NCBI RefSeq assembly: GCF_003206065.1
Contig: NZ_PZJQ01000005.1
Location: 145,557 to 209,556, forward strand
Length of the DNA stretch: 64,000 bases
Direction: 5' to 3'
Origin: Salinicola halimionae
Lineage (GTDB): Bacteria; Pseudomonadota; Gammaproteobacteria; Pseudomonadales; Halomonadaceae
Shown: in pieces, positions 18,851 through 26,767 of the stretch
How positions within the stretch are numbered: the first letter of the stretch is position 1
Layout: every line of letters starts with the position of its first letter
Translations under genes and position numbers: made by a program
Notes under the pieces: model-generated
Seen by the model: the letters and a program-made list of their open reading frames with translations, nothing else
Told to the model about the DNA's origin: nothing
Database searches by the model: none

Positions 18851-20299
18851 ATGCGGCGATGGCTAGGTCGTGGTTCTGTGTTTTTCGGTGCGTTGTCCCT
18901 GTCTGTCGTTTCCATCGTCGCCCAGGCGGCCGGGTTCGATCATGTCGGCCGGCTGGCCGATAAAGGCTTCGTGATCAGTGCTCAGGCCCGCCTGCTCGAT
19001 AGCGGCGAAGTGCTCGGCGCCATCAACCCTGCGCAGTCATTGTCGCCGGCTTCGGTCACCAAACTTTATACGGCGGCCGCTTCGCTGGACCGCTGGGGGC
19101 CTCAGCATCGTTTCACCACCCGATTCGTTTCCTCCGGGTCGCTCGGTAGCGATGGCGTGCTTCATGGCGATCTGGTGCTCGAAGGGGGCGGTGATCCGGC
19201 CCTGACCTCGGAAGCGCTCTGGCAGTTGATCCAGAAACTGCGCGAACTCGGGGTCTCCAGCGTCGATGGCCAGTTGGTGGTCAGTCAGGCGCGCTTCGGC
19301 CCGGTGACGTGTACCACGACCGATCGCTGCGACACCCGGACCGAGGGCACCAACGCCTACGCGTCGCTGCTTTCTTCCGCCGCAATCAACTACGGCAGCT
19401 GGTGTGCCACGGTCATGCCTGGTGTCGTCGGCCAGCCGGCACGAATCACCAGCTGTGACACGGTAGCGCCGACCATTCGCATCGAGAATGACGTGAAAAC
19501 GGTCGCGGCTGGTGGCTCGGCCACGCTTTATGCCAAACGGGTCACCGATAGCCAGGGCGATACGCTGCGCGTCAGCGGGCAGATTCCCGCCGGCAGCTAT
19601 CCACGTCCGGTCTACAAGGCGAGTTCGGATCCGGCCGATCAGACCGGCCAGACACTGCTGTCGCTGTTGCGCCAGTCCGGGATTCCGGTCAGCGGCGGTT
19701 ACGCGGTCAGCCGTCAGGCGCCGCCGTCCACTGCACAGTCACTGGCCGCCGTCGAAGGCAAGCCGCTGCAGGAGCTGCTGCTGCGCACGCTCAACTACTC
19801 GAACAACTTCATGGCCGATACGCTGGCCCTGGATCTGACGTCAGGCACGCAGCAGGGGTTGCCCGATGCCGGACGAGCGCTGGAGCGTTTCGCAGCCGGC
19901 CTGCCGGGTCATGGCCCGGTAACCCTGCACAGCGGCAGCGGCTTGACGCCGGAAAACCGCGTCTCCGCGCAGAACGTCAATGCGCTGCTCGGCGCGATGT
20001 ATGGTCGCGCGTCGTTATTCCCCACCTTCGTCGCGGGCATGCAGGTGCCCACCAACGGACCGATGCACTTCATTCGCCGCGGCAGTCAGACCTTTCAGGA
20101 TCACGTGATGCTGAAGACGGGGACGCTCAACGAGCCGGTGACAGTGCGTGCCATTGCCGGTTATTTTCGCACCGAAAGTGGGCGCTGGGGCAGCTTCGCG
20201 GTCCTAGTCAACGGCACAGCATCGACGCCTTATCTTTCCTGGCGGGAGACGTTGCCGATGGTGTCGGACGATCTGACCGCGATGATCGAACGCCACTGA
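18851..20299 (+). CDS. dacB: D-alanyl-D-alanine carboxypeptidase/endopeptidase (PBP4)
   Basis: A 482-residue class C low-molecular-weight penicillin-binding protein, exported by an N-terminal signal peptide ending near SIVAQAAG. The three active-site motifs are visible: Ser68-x-x-Lys71 (SPASVTK), the SxN motif in NYSNNFMAD, and KTG in LKTGTLNEPVTV. The large insertion domain between the first and second motifs (residues about 95-290) is normal for PBP4. It trims and cleaves D-Ala cross-links in periplasmic peptidoglycan. ATG 18851 with GGAG 13 bases upstream is used; a TTG at 18815 would place charged residues before the signal peptide. Confidence 0.93.
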   Translation: MRRWLGRGSVFFGALSLSVVSIVAQAAGFDHVGRLADKGFVISAQARLLDSGEVLGAINPAQSLSPASVTKLYTAAASLDRWGPQHRFTTRFVSSGSLGSDGVLHGDLVLEGGGDPALTSEALWQLIQKLRELGVSSVDGQLVVSQARFGPVTCTTTDRCDTRTEGTNAYASLLSSAAINYGSWCATVMPGVVGQPARITSCDTVAPTIRIENDVKTVAAGGSATLYAKRVTDSQGDTLRVSGQIPAGSYPRPVYKASSDPADQTGQTLLSLLRQSGIPVSGGYAVSRQAPPSTAQSLAAVEGKPLQELLLRTLNYSNNFMADTLALDLTSGTQQGLPDAGRALERFAAGLPGHGPVTLHSGSGLTPENRVSAQNVNALLGAMYGRASLFPTFVAGMQVPTNGPMHFIRRGSQTFQDHVMLKTGTLNEPVTVRAIAGYFRTESGRWGSFAVLVNGTASTPYLSWRETLPMVSDDLTAMIERH

Positions 20300-20422
20300 C
20301 CATTTTGCGTTCCTCGTCGCCGGTAGGTTTCCGGCGCCGAGAAGCACCGATTTCAGCGTTGTCCGCCAGAACACGCTCGCGGATGATGCGCCCATCAATG
20401 CCTTAGCTGCCGAGGTCACTGC

Positions 20423-20911
20423 ATGTCTGCACGTCTTTTGGGAATTGCCGTTTCACTGCTGCTCGTGACGGGCTGCGCCAGCGAGTCGACGTCAGCCCCG
20501 ACGTCGACGACCGAGCCACCGCCAGCCGAGATGTCGTCCTCTCAGACGCCATCAGCCAGCGAGTCGCTGACAGGTAATTACTGGAAGCTGATGACGCTCG
20601 GCGGCAGGCCGGTGGCGGTGGCGGACAACCAGCGCGAGGCGCATCTGATCCTCGGCGCTGATGGTCGAGTTTCCGGTTCGACCGGCTGCAACCGCTTGAT
20701 GGGCAGCTATACCCTGCAGGGCGATACGCTGACTTTCTCGCAGCTGGCATCGACGCGAATGGCTTGTCCGGCTGAGATGATGGCGCTGGAGCAGGCATGG
20801 CTGACGACGCTTTCCGACACCGCGCATTATTCGATCTCGGGGCAGCGATTGGTGCTCGAAGATGCCAAGAATCAGCCGCTGGCCGAGCTCAAGGTCAACG
20901 CGCTGTATTAA
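20423..20911 (+). CDS. META-domain lipoprotein (HslJ-like)
   Basis: A 162-residue lipoprotein with lipobox LLVTGC (Cys18), a Ser/Thr/Pro-rich linker to about residue 48 and one META domain (GNYWKLMTLGGRPV, GRVSGSTGCNRLMGSY, MACPAEMMALEQAWL). The domain is shared with E. coli HslJ, linked to heat shock and novobiocin resistance; the molecular role is not known. A GC-rich hairpin (20318-20336) without T-run lies upstream in the 123-base gap after dacB. Confidence 0.88.
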   Translation: MSARLLGIAVSLLLVTGCASESTSAPTSTTEPPPAEMSSSQTPSASESLTGNYWKLMTLGGRPVAVADNQREAHLILGADGRVSGSTGCNRLMGSYTLQGDTLTFSQLASTRMACPAEMMALEQAWLTTLSDTAHYSISGQRLVLEDAKNQPLAELKVNALY

Positions 20912-20950
20912 GAGCATCGACATCGCCATGGAATTCGTGGGAGCAGAGCC

Positions 20951-21475
20951 TTGACCCTGATCGACTGTGAGTTTGGCCGGCACGGTGGCGCCGTGCTGGA
21001 AATCTTCAACGACGCCATCCTCAACACGACGGCGCTTTACGAATATGAGCCACGCACCACGGCGTTCGTGGAGGGCTGGTTTCAGGCCAAGCGAGACGGC
21101 GACTACCCCGTCGTTGGTATGCTGGACGAGCACAGCGGCCACCTGATGGGCTTTGCCAGCTATGGCCCGTTTCGCCCTCATGCCGCCTACCGCTACAGCG
21201 TCGAGCATTCGGTCTACGTCGATCGAGATTTCCGCAAGCGTGGAGTGGCTCGGCAACTGATGCTGGCGCTGATCGAGCGGGCCGAGGCACAGCAGTATCA
21301 CACGCTGATCGGCGGCATCGATGCTACCAACGAGCCGAGTATCGCGCTGCATGAACAGTTGGGTTTCGTCCATGCGGGCACCGTGCGCCAGGCCGCCTAC
21401 AAGTTCGATCGCTGGCTCGACCTGGCGTTCTATCAGCGGATCTTGGCGACACCGAACGAGCCCCGGGCGAACTGA
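20951..21475 (+). CDS. GNAT N-acetyltransferase, phosphinothricin-acetyltransferase-like
   Basis: A 174-residue GNAT protein with the acetyl-CoA loop RDFRKRGVARQLMLALI (RxxGxG/A) and the downstream IDATNEPSIALHEQLGFVHAG segment typical of the Bar/Pat/YncA-like group, which acetylate phosphinothricin, methionine sulfone or similar small amines. The start is TTG 20951 with GGGAG seven bases upstream; the nearest ATG (20928) and GTG are out of frame. It follows the META lipoprotein by 39 bases and converges three bases from the next gene. The natural substrate is unknown. Confidence 0.85.
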   Translation: MTLIDCEFGRHGGAVLEIFNDAILNTTALYEYEPRTTAFVEGWFQAKRDGDYPVVGMLDEHSGHLMGFASYGPFRPHAAYRYSVEHSVYVDRDFRKRGVARQLMLALIERAEAQQYHTLIGGIDATNEPSIALHEQLGFVHAGTVRQAAYKFDRWLDLAFYQRILATPNEPRAN

Positions 21476-21478
21476 CGC

Positions 21479-21946
21479 TCAGGGCGCGTCGTCGTCCTGA
21501 TTCGATGGTGTGTGCGTGGAGCCCGCGGCCTGATCGCTGTCGCTGGGGTTGCCGCTGTCGTCGTTGCCGCTACCGTCTTCAATCGCAGCGGTCGGCGTGC
21601 TGGGCAGCGCGTCGGATCCGATCGCCAGTTTATCGGCATCGGCCATGTAGACTTCCTGACTGCTGCGCCGGAACAGGCAGAGTTCCTGGCCGGCTTGGCC
21701 GTTCATATGGTCCTGAGAATAGTGACCCTGGATCAGCAACGCCGTCATTCCGGCCTCGTCGTCGAACAGCACGGGTTCGCCTGCCGGCGCGGCGTCAGGG
21801 AACTGGCTGGCGTTCTGGCACTGCTGGATGACCGCTTGATCGTGTGCCTTCCACGCGGCATCGCTGGAGGCGGCGGCCTGACTGCTCAGCCCGAACAGCG
21901 CCGCGGCGAGATAGATCGGTGCGGGGATAGTGATGAAACGGCGCAT
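21479..21946 (-). CDS. Hypothetical secreted protein
   Basis: A 155-residue protein with a signal peptide (MRRFITIPAPIYLAAALFGLSS, cleavage near QAAA-SSD). The mature part has two cysteines (QCQNAS and LCLFRRSS), likely a disulfide, and a C-terminal low-complexity Asp/Ser/Gly tail of about 50 residues. I do not recognise the family. The ATG at 21946 has GAGGAA about ten bases upstream; a longer reading from 22039 would place the signal peptide internally. The acidic tail fits a periplasmic or secreted protein of a halophile. Confidence 0.65.
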   Translation of the reverse strand: MRRFITIPAPIYLAAALFGLSSQAAASSDAAWKAHDQAVIQQCQNASQFPDAAPAGEPVLFDDEAGMTALLIQGHYSQDHMNGQAGQELCLFRRSSQEVYMADADKLAIGSDALPSTPTAAIEDGSGNDDSGNPSDSDQAAGSTHTPSNQDDDAP

Positions 21947-22076
21947 GGGGAGGCGTTCCTCGTTGCCGGTTGATAGGGCGGCGACCGTCGCTCTCAGCGT
22001 GACGGGTTCACGCTCGCGTAATCTCGTCGCATTTTTCACGGGCTATCGTGGCCTGTCGTTGGAGTATAGACACCGT

Positions 22077-22817
22077 ATGGCACTCCCCGTTGCATTGTTG
22101 TTTCTGGCCGTGGTGTTCTCGACCTCGGTGTTATCCGGCGTTTTCGGCATGGCCGGCGGATTGGTCCTGTTGGGCTTTCTGCTTGCCTGGCTGCCTGCGG
22201 CGACGGCGATCGCGGTCCACGGCGTGATCCAGCTCACCGCCAACGCCTCGCGGGCGTGGCTATCGCGGCGGTTCATCGCCTGGCGGATCGTCGGCATGAT
22301 CGCTTGCGGCGTCTTGATCTCGGCAGCCTTGCTGACGCTGGTGCGCTATTCGCCCAGCGAGACGGTGGTATTGATCGTGCTCGGCCTGATGCCGGTGATG
22401 GTGTGGATTCCCAAACGCTGGTTTCACTTCGATGTCTCGAGGCCCGGGCATGCTGTCATGTGCGGCATCGTTTCCGGCGGTCTGACCATCGCGGTCGGGG
22501 TTTCGGGGCCGACCATCGATATCGGGTTCATCCGCACCCAGCTCGATCGACGCACCGTGGTGGCCACCAAGGCGACCATTCAGGTCATCGCGCATACGCT
22601 CAAGATTCTCTTCTACTGGCAGGCGGCGATGGCGATGGATACCGCCCAATGGGGCTGGATCGCGCTGGCGATTCCCTTTGCCTTCCTCGGAACACGCACG
22701 GGCAACCTGGTCCTGGCGAGACTGACGGACGATGGCTTCCGTTACTGGACGCGCTGGATCGTCACCGTGGTGGGCGCTTACTACCTGATTCGCGGACTGA
22801 TGAACCTGCTGGCCTGA
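22077..22817 (+). CDS. TauE/SafE (DUF81) family membrane exporter
   Basis: A 246-residue inner-membrane protein with about eight hydrophobic segments and both DUF81 repeats: VLSGVFGMAGGLVLLGFLL near the N terminus and MCGIVSGGLTIAVGVSGPTIDIGF in the middle. The family exports sulfite, sulfoacetate or related anions, though most members are uncharacterised. ATG 22077 follows GGAG. It is divergent from the preceding hypothetical gene and converges with the AraC gene. No sulfur genes adjoin it, so the substrate is open. Confidence 0.82.
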   Translation: MALPVALLFLAVVFSTSVLSGVFGMAGGLVLLGFLLAWLPAATAIAVHGVIQLTANASRAWLSRRFIAWRIVGMIACGVLISAALLTLVRYSPSETVVLIVLGLMPVMVWIPKRWFHFDVSRPGHAVMCGIVSGGLTIAVGVSGPTIDIGFIRTQLDRRTVVATKATIQVIAHTLKILFYWQAAMAMDTAQWGWIALAIPFAFLGTRTGNLVLARLTDDGFRYWTRWIVTVVGAYYLIRGLMNLLA

Positions 22818-22842
22818 CCACCGCTCAATCGCCAGGCTGTTA

Positions 22843-22874
22843 AGTCCCTAGGTCTTCGAGTCCTTAGGTCTTCG
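22843..22874 (+). repeat. 16-bp tandem duplication between convergent genes
   Basis: AGTCCCTAGGTCTTCG (22843-22858) and AGTCCTTAGGTCTTCG (22859-22874) differ at one base. They lie between the TauE/SafE stop and the AraC stop. Confidence 0.85.
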
Positions 22875-22876
22875 CG

Positions 22877-23944
22877 TCACGGGGTCGCCTGACCTTGAGA
22901 AGGGCTGACCCCGAAGTAGCGCTTGTATTCGCGGCTGAACTGCGACGTGCTGCGATAGCCGACATCGGCAGCGGTACGAGAGACGTTGGTGCGCTGCTGG
23001 CCGAGAAGAACACGTGCCCGGAGGAGCCTCAGGCGTTTGAGATACTGCACCGGCGACAGCTGCGTCGTGCGCTTGAAGTGATGATGAAAGTGCGATGCGC
23101 TCATGTTGGCGCGCTCGGCGAGCGTCTCCACCGTCAACGGTAGTGCGAAATGGCGGTGGAGATAGTCCAGCGATTCGGCGATGCGCGCGTAGTGACCATG
23201 CTGCTGCACCAGCTGGCGCAGCGACTGGCCCTGCGGGCCGTTGAGCGCGGCGAACAGCACTTCGCGCACGCGTCCGGCGCCGAGTGCTCGGCTGGTGTGC
23301 TCATCCTGCAGACATAGCGCCAGACGTTGCACGGCCTCGGCCATGGCCGGGTCAAGTGCGACGGCCGCCATGGGTTCGGGGGTGCCGCGATCGACATCGG
23401 TCTGGGTGGGCAGATGATGCACCAGTTCGCTCAGCGTCAACGGGTCGACGGCAATCGATATGCCCAGCAGCGGCGCCCCGGGACGGGCGAGCGTCTCGCA
23501 TTCGAACGGCAGCGGCATCGCCTGCACCAGATAATTGCCGGGACCATAATGAATGACCCGGTCTCCCAGATAGCCGATCTTGTCACCTTGGGCGATGACG
23601 AATATCCCCGGTTCGTAGATCAACGGCGTACGCGGATGGCTGCATCCCGAGGCGATCAGTTTGACACCGTCGATAGCCGTATCTGAGAAGCCGTCGGCCA
23701 CGGCCAGCGGTGCCAGCATTCCGGCCAGTCGCGATGCCCAGGACTCGTTCGTCGTCGAAGCACCAGGAGACGGGGCCGAAGGGCCATGGTGCAGTCGAGA
23801 CGGTTCGGGATGACGATCGAGCATGACGACCTCGCGCTGGTGAAGATAAACAGGGTCAGCGTATTGTGCATGACTCCGACTGAATAGACGTAATAGTCTC
23901 TCGAATTCAGGAGAATCGAGCAGATGTTGCAGAGGAAACGGCAT
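22877..23944 (-). CDS. AraC-family transcriptional regulator
   Basis: A 355-residue regulator with an AraC_N-type effector domain (about residues 75-235: DGVKLIASGCSHPRTPLIYE, VIAQGDKIGYLGDRVIHYGP) and a C-terminal double helix-turn-helix (LTVETLAERANMSASHFHHH, and NVSRTAADVGYRSTSQFSRE). It resembles YqhC-type regulators. It is divergent from a zinc alcohol dehydrogenase 75 bases away, as YqhC is from YqhD, suggesting that it activates that gene in response to aldehydes. The frame stays open far upstream opposite the dehydrogenase, but that extension is a shadow; ATG 23944 is the last start in the promoter gap. Confidence 0.88.
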   Translation of the reverse strand: MPFPLQHLLDSPEFERLLRLFSRSHAQYADPVYLHQREVVMLDRHPEPSRLHHGPSAPSPGASTTNESWASRLAGMLAPLAVADGFSDTAIDGVKLIASGCSHPRTPLIYEPGIFVIAQGDKIGYLGDRVIHYGPGNYLVQAMPLPFECETLARPGAPLLGISIAVDPLTLSELVHHLPTQTDVDRGTPEPMAAVALDPAMAEAVQRLALCLQDEHTSRALGAGRVREVLFAALNGPQGQSLRQLVQQHGHYARIAESLDYLHRHFALPLTVETLAERANMSASHFHHHFKRTTQLSPVQYLKRLRLLRARVLLGQQRTNVSRTAADVGYRSTSQFSREYKRYFGVSPSQGQATP

Positions 23945-24019
23945 GGCTGTCGGATGCGTTGTCGGCCACACTAGGCGCACGATTCGTTCATTCACCCATT
24001 CTTCATCGGAGTCACCAAT

Positions 24020-25093
24020 ATGACACAAGCTACTGCCACGCCCGCCAAGGGCTACGCTGCGCATTCCGCTACGTCGCCGCTGGAAGCGTGGGACTTCGAG
24101 CGCCGCGCGCCGCGCCCGGACGACGTCTCGATCGAGATCCTCTACTGCGGCGTCTGCCACAGTGACCTGCACTTTGCTCAGGATGACTGGGGCATGGCCT
24201 CCTATCCTGTGGTGCCGGGACATGAAATCGTCGGCCGAGTGACGGCCGTGGGAGACAAGGTCGCCAATTATCAGGTCGGCGATATGGTCGGTGTGGGTTG
24301 CATGGTCGACTCCTGCCGCCAGTGCAAGGCCTGTAACGACGGGCTCGAAAACTACTGCGCCGAAGGCTTCGTGATGACCTACGGCAGCCCGGACAAACAT
24401 GATGGCACCCTGACCCAGGGCGGCTACTCCGATTCCGTCGTGGTCAGCGAACGCTTTGTCGTCAGGATTCCGGACAAGCTCGATATCAAGTCCGCTGCGC
24501 CGATTCTCTGTGCGGGTATCACCACCTATTCGCCGCTGAAGCACTATGGCGTCAAGCCGGGTGACAAGGTCGGCATCATCGGGATGGGTGGCCTCGGCCA
24601 CATGGGGGTCAAGCTGGCCAAGGCATTGGGCGCCGAGGTCACGCTGTTCACCCGTTCCGAGTCCAAGAAGGCCGAAGCGAAGAAGCAGGGCGCCGATCAC
24701 GTCGTGATCTCGACCAACGAAGACGAGATGGGCGCGATCACCGAGACCTTCGATTTCATGCTCGATACGGTGCCGGTGCAGCACGACATCAACCCGTATC
24801 TCAACGCCCTGAAGCCGGACGGTACTCACATTCTGGTTGGCCTGCTCGAGCCGATCGATCCGGCGATTTCCGGTGCCAATCTGGTCTTCCGTCGCCGGGT
24901 GCTGGCCGGTTCGCTGATCGGCGGTATGCCGGAAACCCAGGAAGTGCTCGATTTCTGCGCCGAAAAAGGCATTACCTGCGACGTCGAGATGATCAATATC
25001 GATCAGATCAACGAAGCCTGGGAACGCATGCAGAAAGGTGATGTGAAGTATCGCTTCGTCATCGATATGGCATCGATCAAGAATGCTGGCTGA
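24020..25093 (+). CDS. Zinc-dependent NAD(P)-alcohol dehydrogenase, YahK/CAD type
   Basis: A 357-residue medium-chain dehydrogenase. Catalytic zinc ligands lie in YCGVCHSDLH and GHEIVG; the structural zinc cluster is the four-cysteine lobe CMVDSCRQCKACNDGLENYC; the Rossmann fold is IIGMGGLGHMGVKLAKALG. The whole is closest to the cinnamyl-alcohol-dehydrogenase branch that includes E. coli YahK, broad NADPH-dependent aldehyde reductases. GGAG precedes the ATG. It is divergent from the AraC regulator, which probably controls it, and ends before a strong intrinsic terminator. Physiological role is likely aldehyde detoxification. Confidence 0.92.
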   Translation: MTQATATPAKGYAAHSATSPLEAWDFERRAPRPDDVSIEILYCGVCHSDLHFAQDDWGMASYPVVPGHEIVGRVTAVGDKVANYQVGDMVGVGCMVDSCRQCKACNDGLENYCAEGFVMTYGSPDKHDGTLTQGGYSDSVVVSERFVVRIPDKLDIKSAAPILCAGITTYSPLKHYGVKPGDKVGIIGMGGLGHMGVKLAKALGAEVTLFTRSESKKAEAKKQGADHVVISTNEDEMGAITETFDFMLDTVPVQHDINPYLNALKPDGTHILVGLLEPIDPAISGANLVFRRRVLAGSLIGGMPETQEVLDFCAEKGITCDVEMINIDQINEAWERMQKGDVKYRFVIDMASIKNAG

Positions 25094-25114
25094 TAGCCGC
25101 GGCTTGATTAGCCT

Positions 25115-25148
25115 GGATCGGTTCTGACATGGGATCGATTCCGACATG
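25115..25148 (+). repeat. 17-bp tandem duplication after the alcohol dehydrogenase gene
   Basis: GGATCGGTTCTGACATG (25115-25131) and GGATCGATTCCGACATG (25132-25148) are adjacent imperfect copies between the dehydrogenase stop and its terminator. Confidence 0.8.
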
Positions 25149-25160
25149 AAAAACTTGAAA

Positions 25161-25186
25161 GCGTGGCCCTCGGGCCACGCTTTTTT
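25161..25186 (+). terminator. Intrinsic terminator of the alcohol dehydrogenase gene
   Basis: GCGTGGCC (25161-25168) pairs with GGCCACGC (25173-25180) and is followed by TTTTTT. It is preceded by an A-run, so it may also serve the convergent thioesterase gene weakly. Confidence 0.92.
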
Positions 25187-25212
25187 GCGTTCCAAACGCT
25201 TGTGCAGACCTG

Positions 25213-26043
25213 TCAGTCGTCGTTGGCCACTCTCACCAATCCTTCCTGCGCCGTCGATGCGATCAGCCGACCCTCACGATTGTAGAAGCTGCCGCGAGCG
25301 AAGCCGCGCGCGCCGCCCGCCCATGGGCTTTCCATGATGTAGAGCAGCCAATCGTCGACTTTGGGATCTTCGTGGATCCATAGGGCGTGATCCAGACTGG
25401 CAATCCGCAGGCGCGGGTCGCCGAATTCCACGTCGTGGGCAAGCAGCGACGTCAGCAGCAGGTTGAAATCGGAGCTGTAGGCAAGCAGATAGCGATGCAG
25501 CGCCGGATCGGCAGGCATGGCCCCACTTTGACCCCCGCCGCCCATGCGGAACCAGATCATTCGCGAAGGCGGTCGATCGCGGGATTCCTCGACCGTGATG
25601 AACTCGCCGGGGTGCCCGTGGAAGCGTTGATGAACCGCCTTGCCCTCGGCAAGCAGCGTTTCCGGTGACGGAACCTGGGGCATCTCGGGTTGATGGTGCA
25701 GGCCGTGCTCGCGTCCCTGGAAGGAGGCGCTGCAAAAGAAGATCGGCTTGCCTTTCTGGATCGCCGTGACCCGTCGCGTGGTGAAACTGCCGCCGTCGCG
25801 AACGCGGTCGACGGAGTAGATCACCGGCAGCTGGGCATCGCCGGGGCGCAGGAAATAACCATGCAGGGAATGCAGGTAACGGTCTTCAGGCACCGTGCGG
25901 GTGGCGGCGGCGGCGGCCTGTCCCAGTGCCTGTCCGCCAAAGAGCTGGGGCAGTCCCAGATCCTGGCTCTGGCCGCGAAACAGGTTCTCTTCCAGCGCTT
26001 CCAGGCCAAGAAGCTGGATCAGGTCGTTCAGCGCTTGTGTCAT
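25213..26043 (-). CDS. tesB: Acyl-CoA thioesterase II
   Basis: A 276-residue double hot-dog thioesterase. LFGGQALGQAAAAATRTVP, LHGYFLRPGDAQLPVIYSVDRVRDG and the C-terminal LDHALWIHEDPKVDDWLLY, which carries the catalytic Asp region, and MESPWAGGARGFARG match TesB across its full length. It hydrolyses medium- and long-chain acyl-CoAs. ATG 26043 begins MTQALNDLIQLLGLE, the usual N terminus. It is divergent from tadA and convergent with the alcohol dehydrogenase; no operon partner is seen. Confidence 0.94.
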   Translation of the reverse strand: MTQALNDLIQLLGLEALEENLFRGQSQDLGLPQLFGGQALGQAAAAATRTVPEDRYLHSLHGYFLRPGDAQLPVIYSVDRVRDGGSFTTRRVTAIQKGKPIFFCSASFQGREHGLHHQPEMPQVPSPETLLAEGKAVHQRFHGHPGEFITVEESRDRPPSRMIWFRMGGGGQSGAMPADPALHRYLLAYSSDFNLLLTSLLAHDVEFGDPRLRIASLDHALWIHEDPKVDDWLLYIMESPWAGGARGFARGSFYNREGRLIASTAQEGLVRVANDD

Positions 26044-26162
26044 TCGGGTATCCTTGATGGCGTGTCCGTGGAGGCATGTCGCGAGTATATCCTGCTCGAT
26101 GGCAGCTCGCCGCGACGCCGACGACCTCGACCGACTCTCGCCGCGAGGAGAGATCGGTCGCG

Positions 26163-26684
26163 ATGCCGCAATACGGGATGAGCACGATGCGCAGCGATGA
26201 ATTCTACATGCACCGGGCGTTGGAGCAGGCACGACTGGCGCTCGACCACGGCGAAGTGCCGGTCGGTGCCGTGGTGGTCGACCCCGCAGGCGAGGTGATC
26301 GGCACGGGTTATAACTGTCCGGTGGCAGGTCACGATCCGACCGCGCATGCCGAAGTGCAGGCGTTGCGCAGCGCGGCCTCGGGTCTGGCCAATTATCGAC
26401 TGGACGATTGCACGCTGTTCGTGACCCTCGAACCCTGCCTGATGTGCGCGGGAGCGATTATCCACGCCCGCATTCGGCGGGTCGTCTATGCCACCGCCGA
26501 GCCCAAGGGCGGCATGGTCGAATCCCGTGCCAATCTCTTTGCCCAGCCATGGTTCAACCATCGCGTGGAGATCGCCGGTAGCGTGCTCGCTGCCCCGGCC
26601 AGACGGCTGCTTCAGCAATTCTTTCGGGAGCGGCGCCAGCGCGATTCTTCACCGGCGTCCGGTGTGAGCGACGAAGCGAGTTGA
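26163..26684 (+). CDS. tadA: tRNA adenosine(34) deaminase
   Basis: A 173-residue zinc deaminase that converts A34 to inosine in tRNA-Arg(ACG). The zinc and proton-shuttle motif is HAE in DPTAHAEVQALR; the second is PCLMCAGAI with both cysteines; RVVYATAEPKGGMVES and RANLFAQPWFNHRVEI complete the TadA pattern. Two in-frame ATGs (26163 and 26178) are possible; AGGAG lies 12 bases before the first. The choice changes only five residues. It is encoded opposite to tesB and to the following cyclase gene. Confidence 0.94.
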   Translation: MPQYGMSTMRSDEFYMHRALEQARLALDHGEVPVGAVVVDPAGEVIGTGYNCPVAGHDPTAHAEVQALRSAASGLANYRLDDCTLFVTLEPCLMCAGAIIHARIRRVVYATAEPKGGMVESRANLFAQPWFNHRVEIAGSVLAAPARRLLQQFFRERRQRDSSPASGVSDEAS

Positions 26685-26767
26685 GTCACGAACCGGCTTG
26701 AATCGGCGGGCACTTCGAATAAACGACTGGCCTGAATCGTCGATCGGAATCCAGAGACGTTCCCGGT

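Noticed and set aside
22877..25195. A single 772-codon frame covering the AraC gene and the strand opposite the alcohol dehydrogenase
   Set aside because: Only the last 355 codons resemble a protein family; the rest is a GC-rich shadow of the dehydrogenase gene and would remove the divergent promoter.
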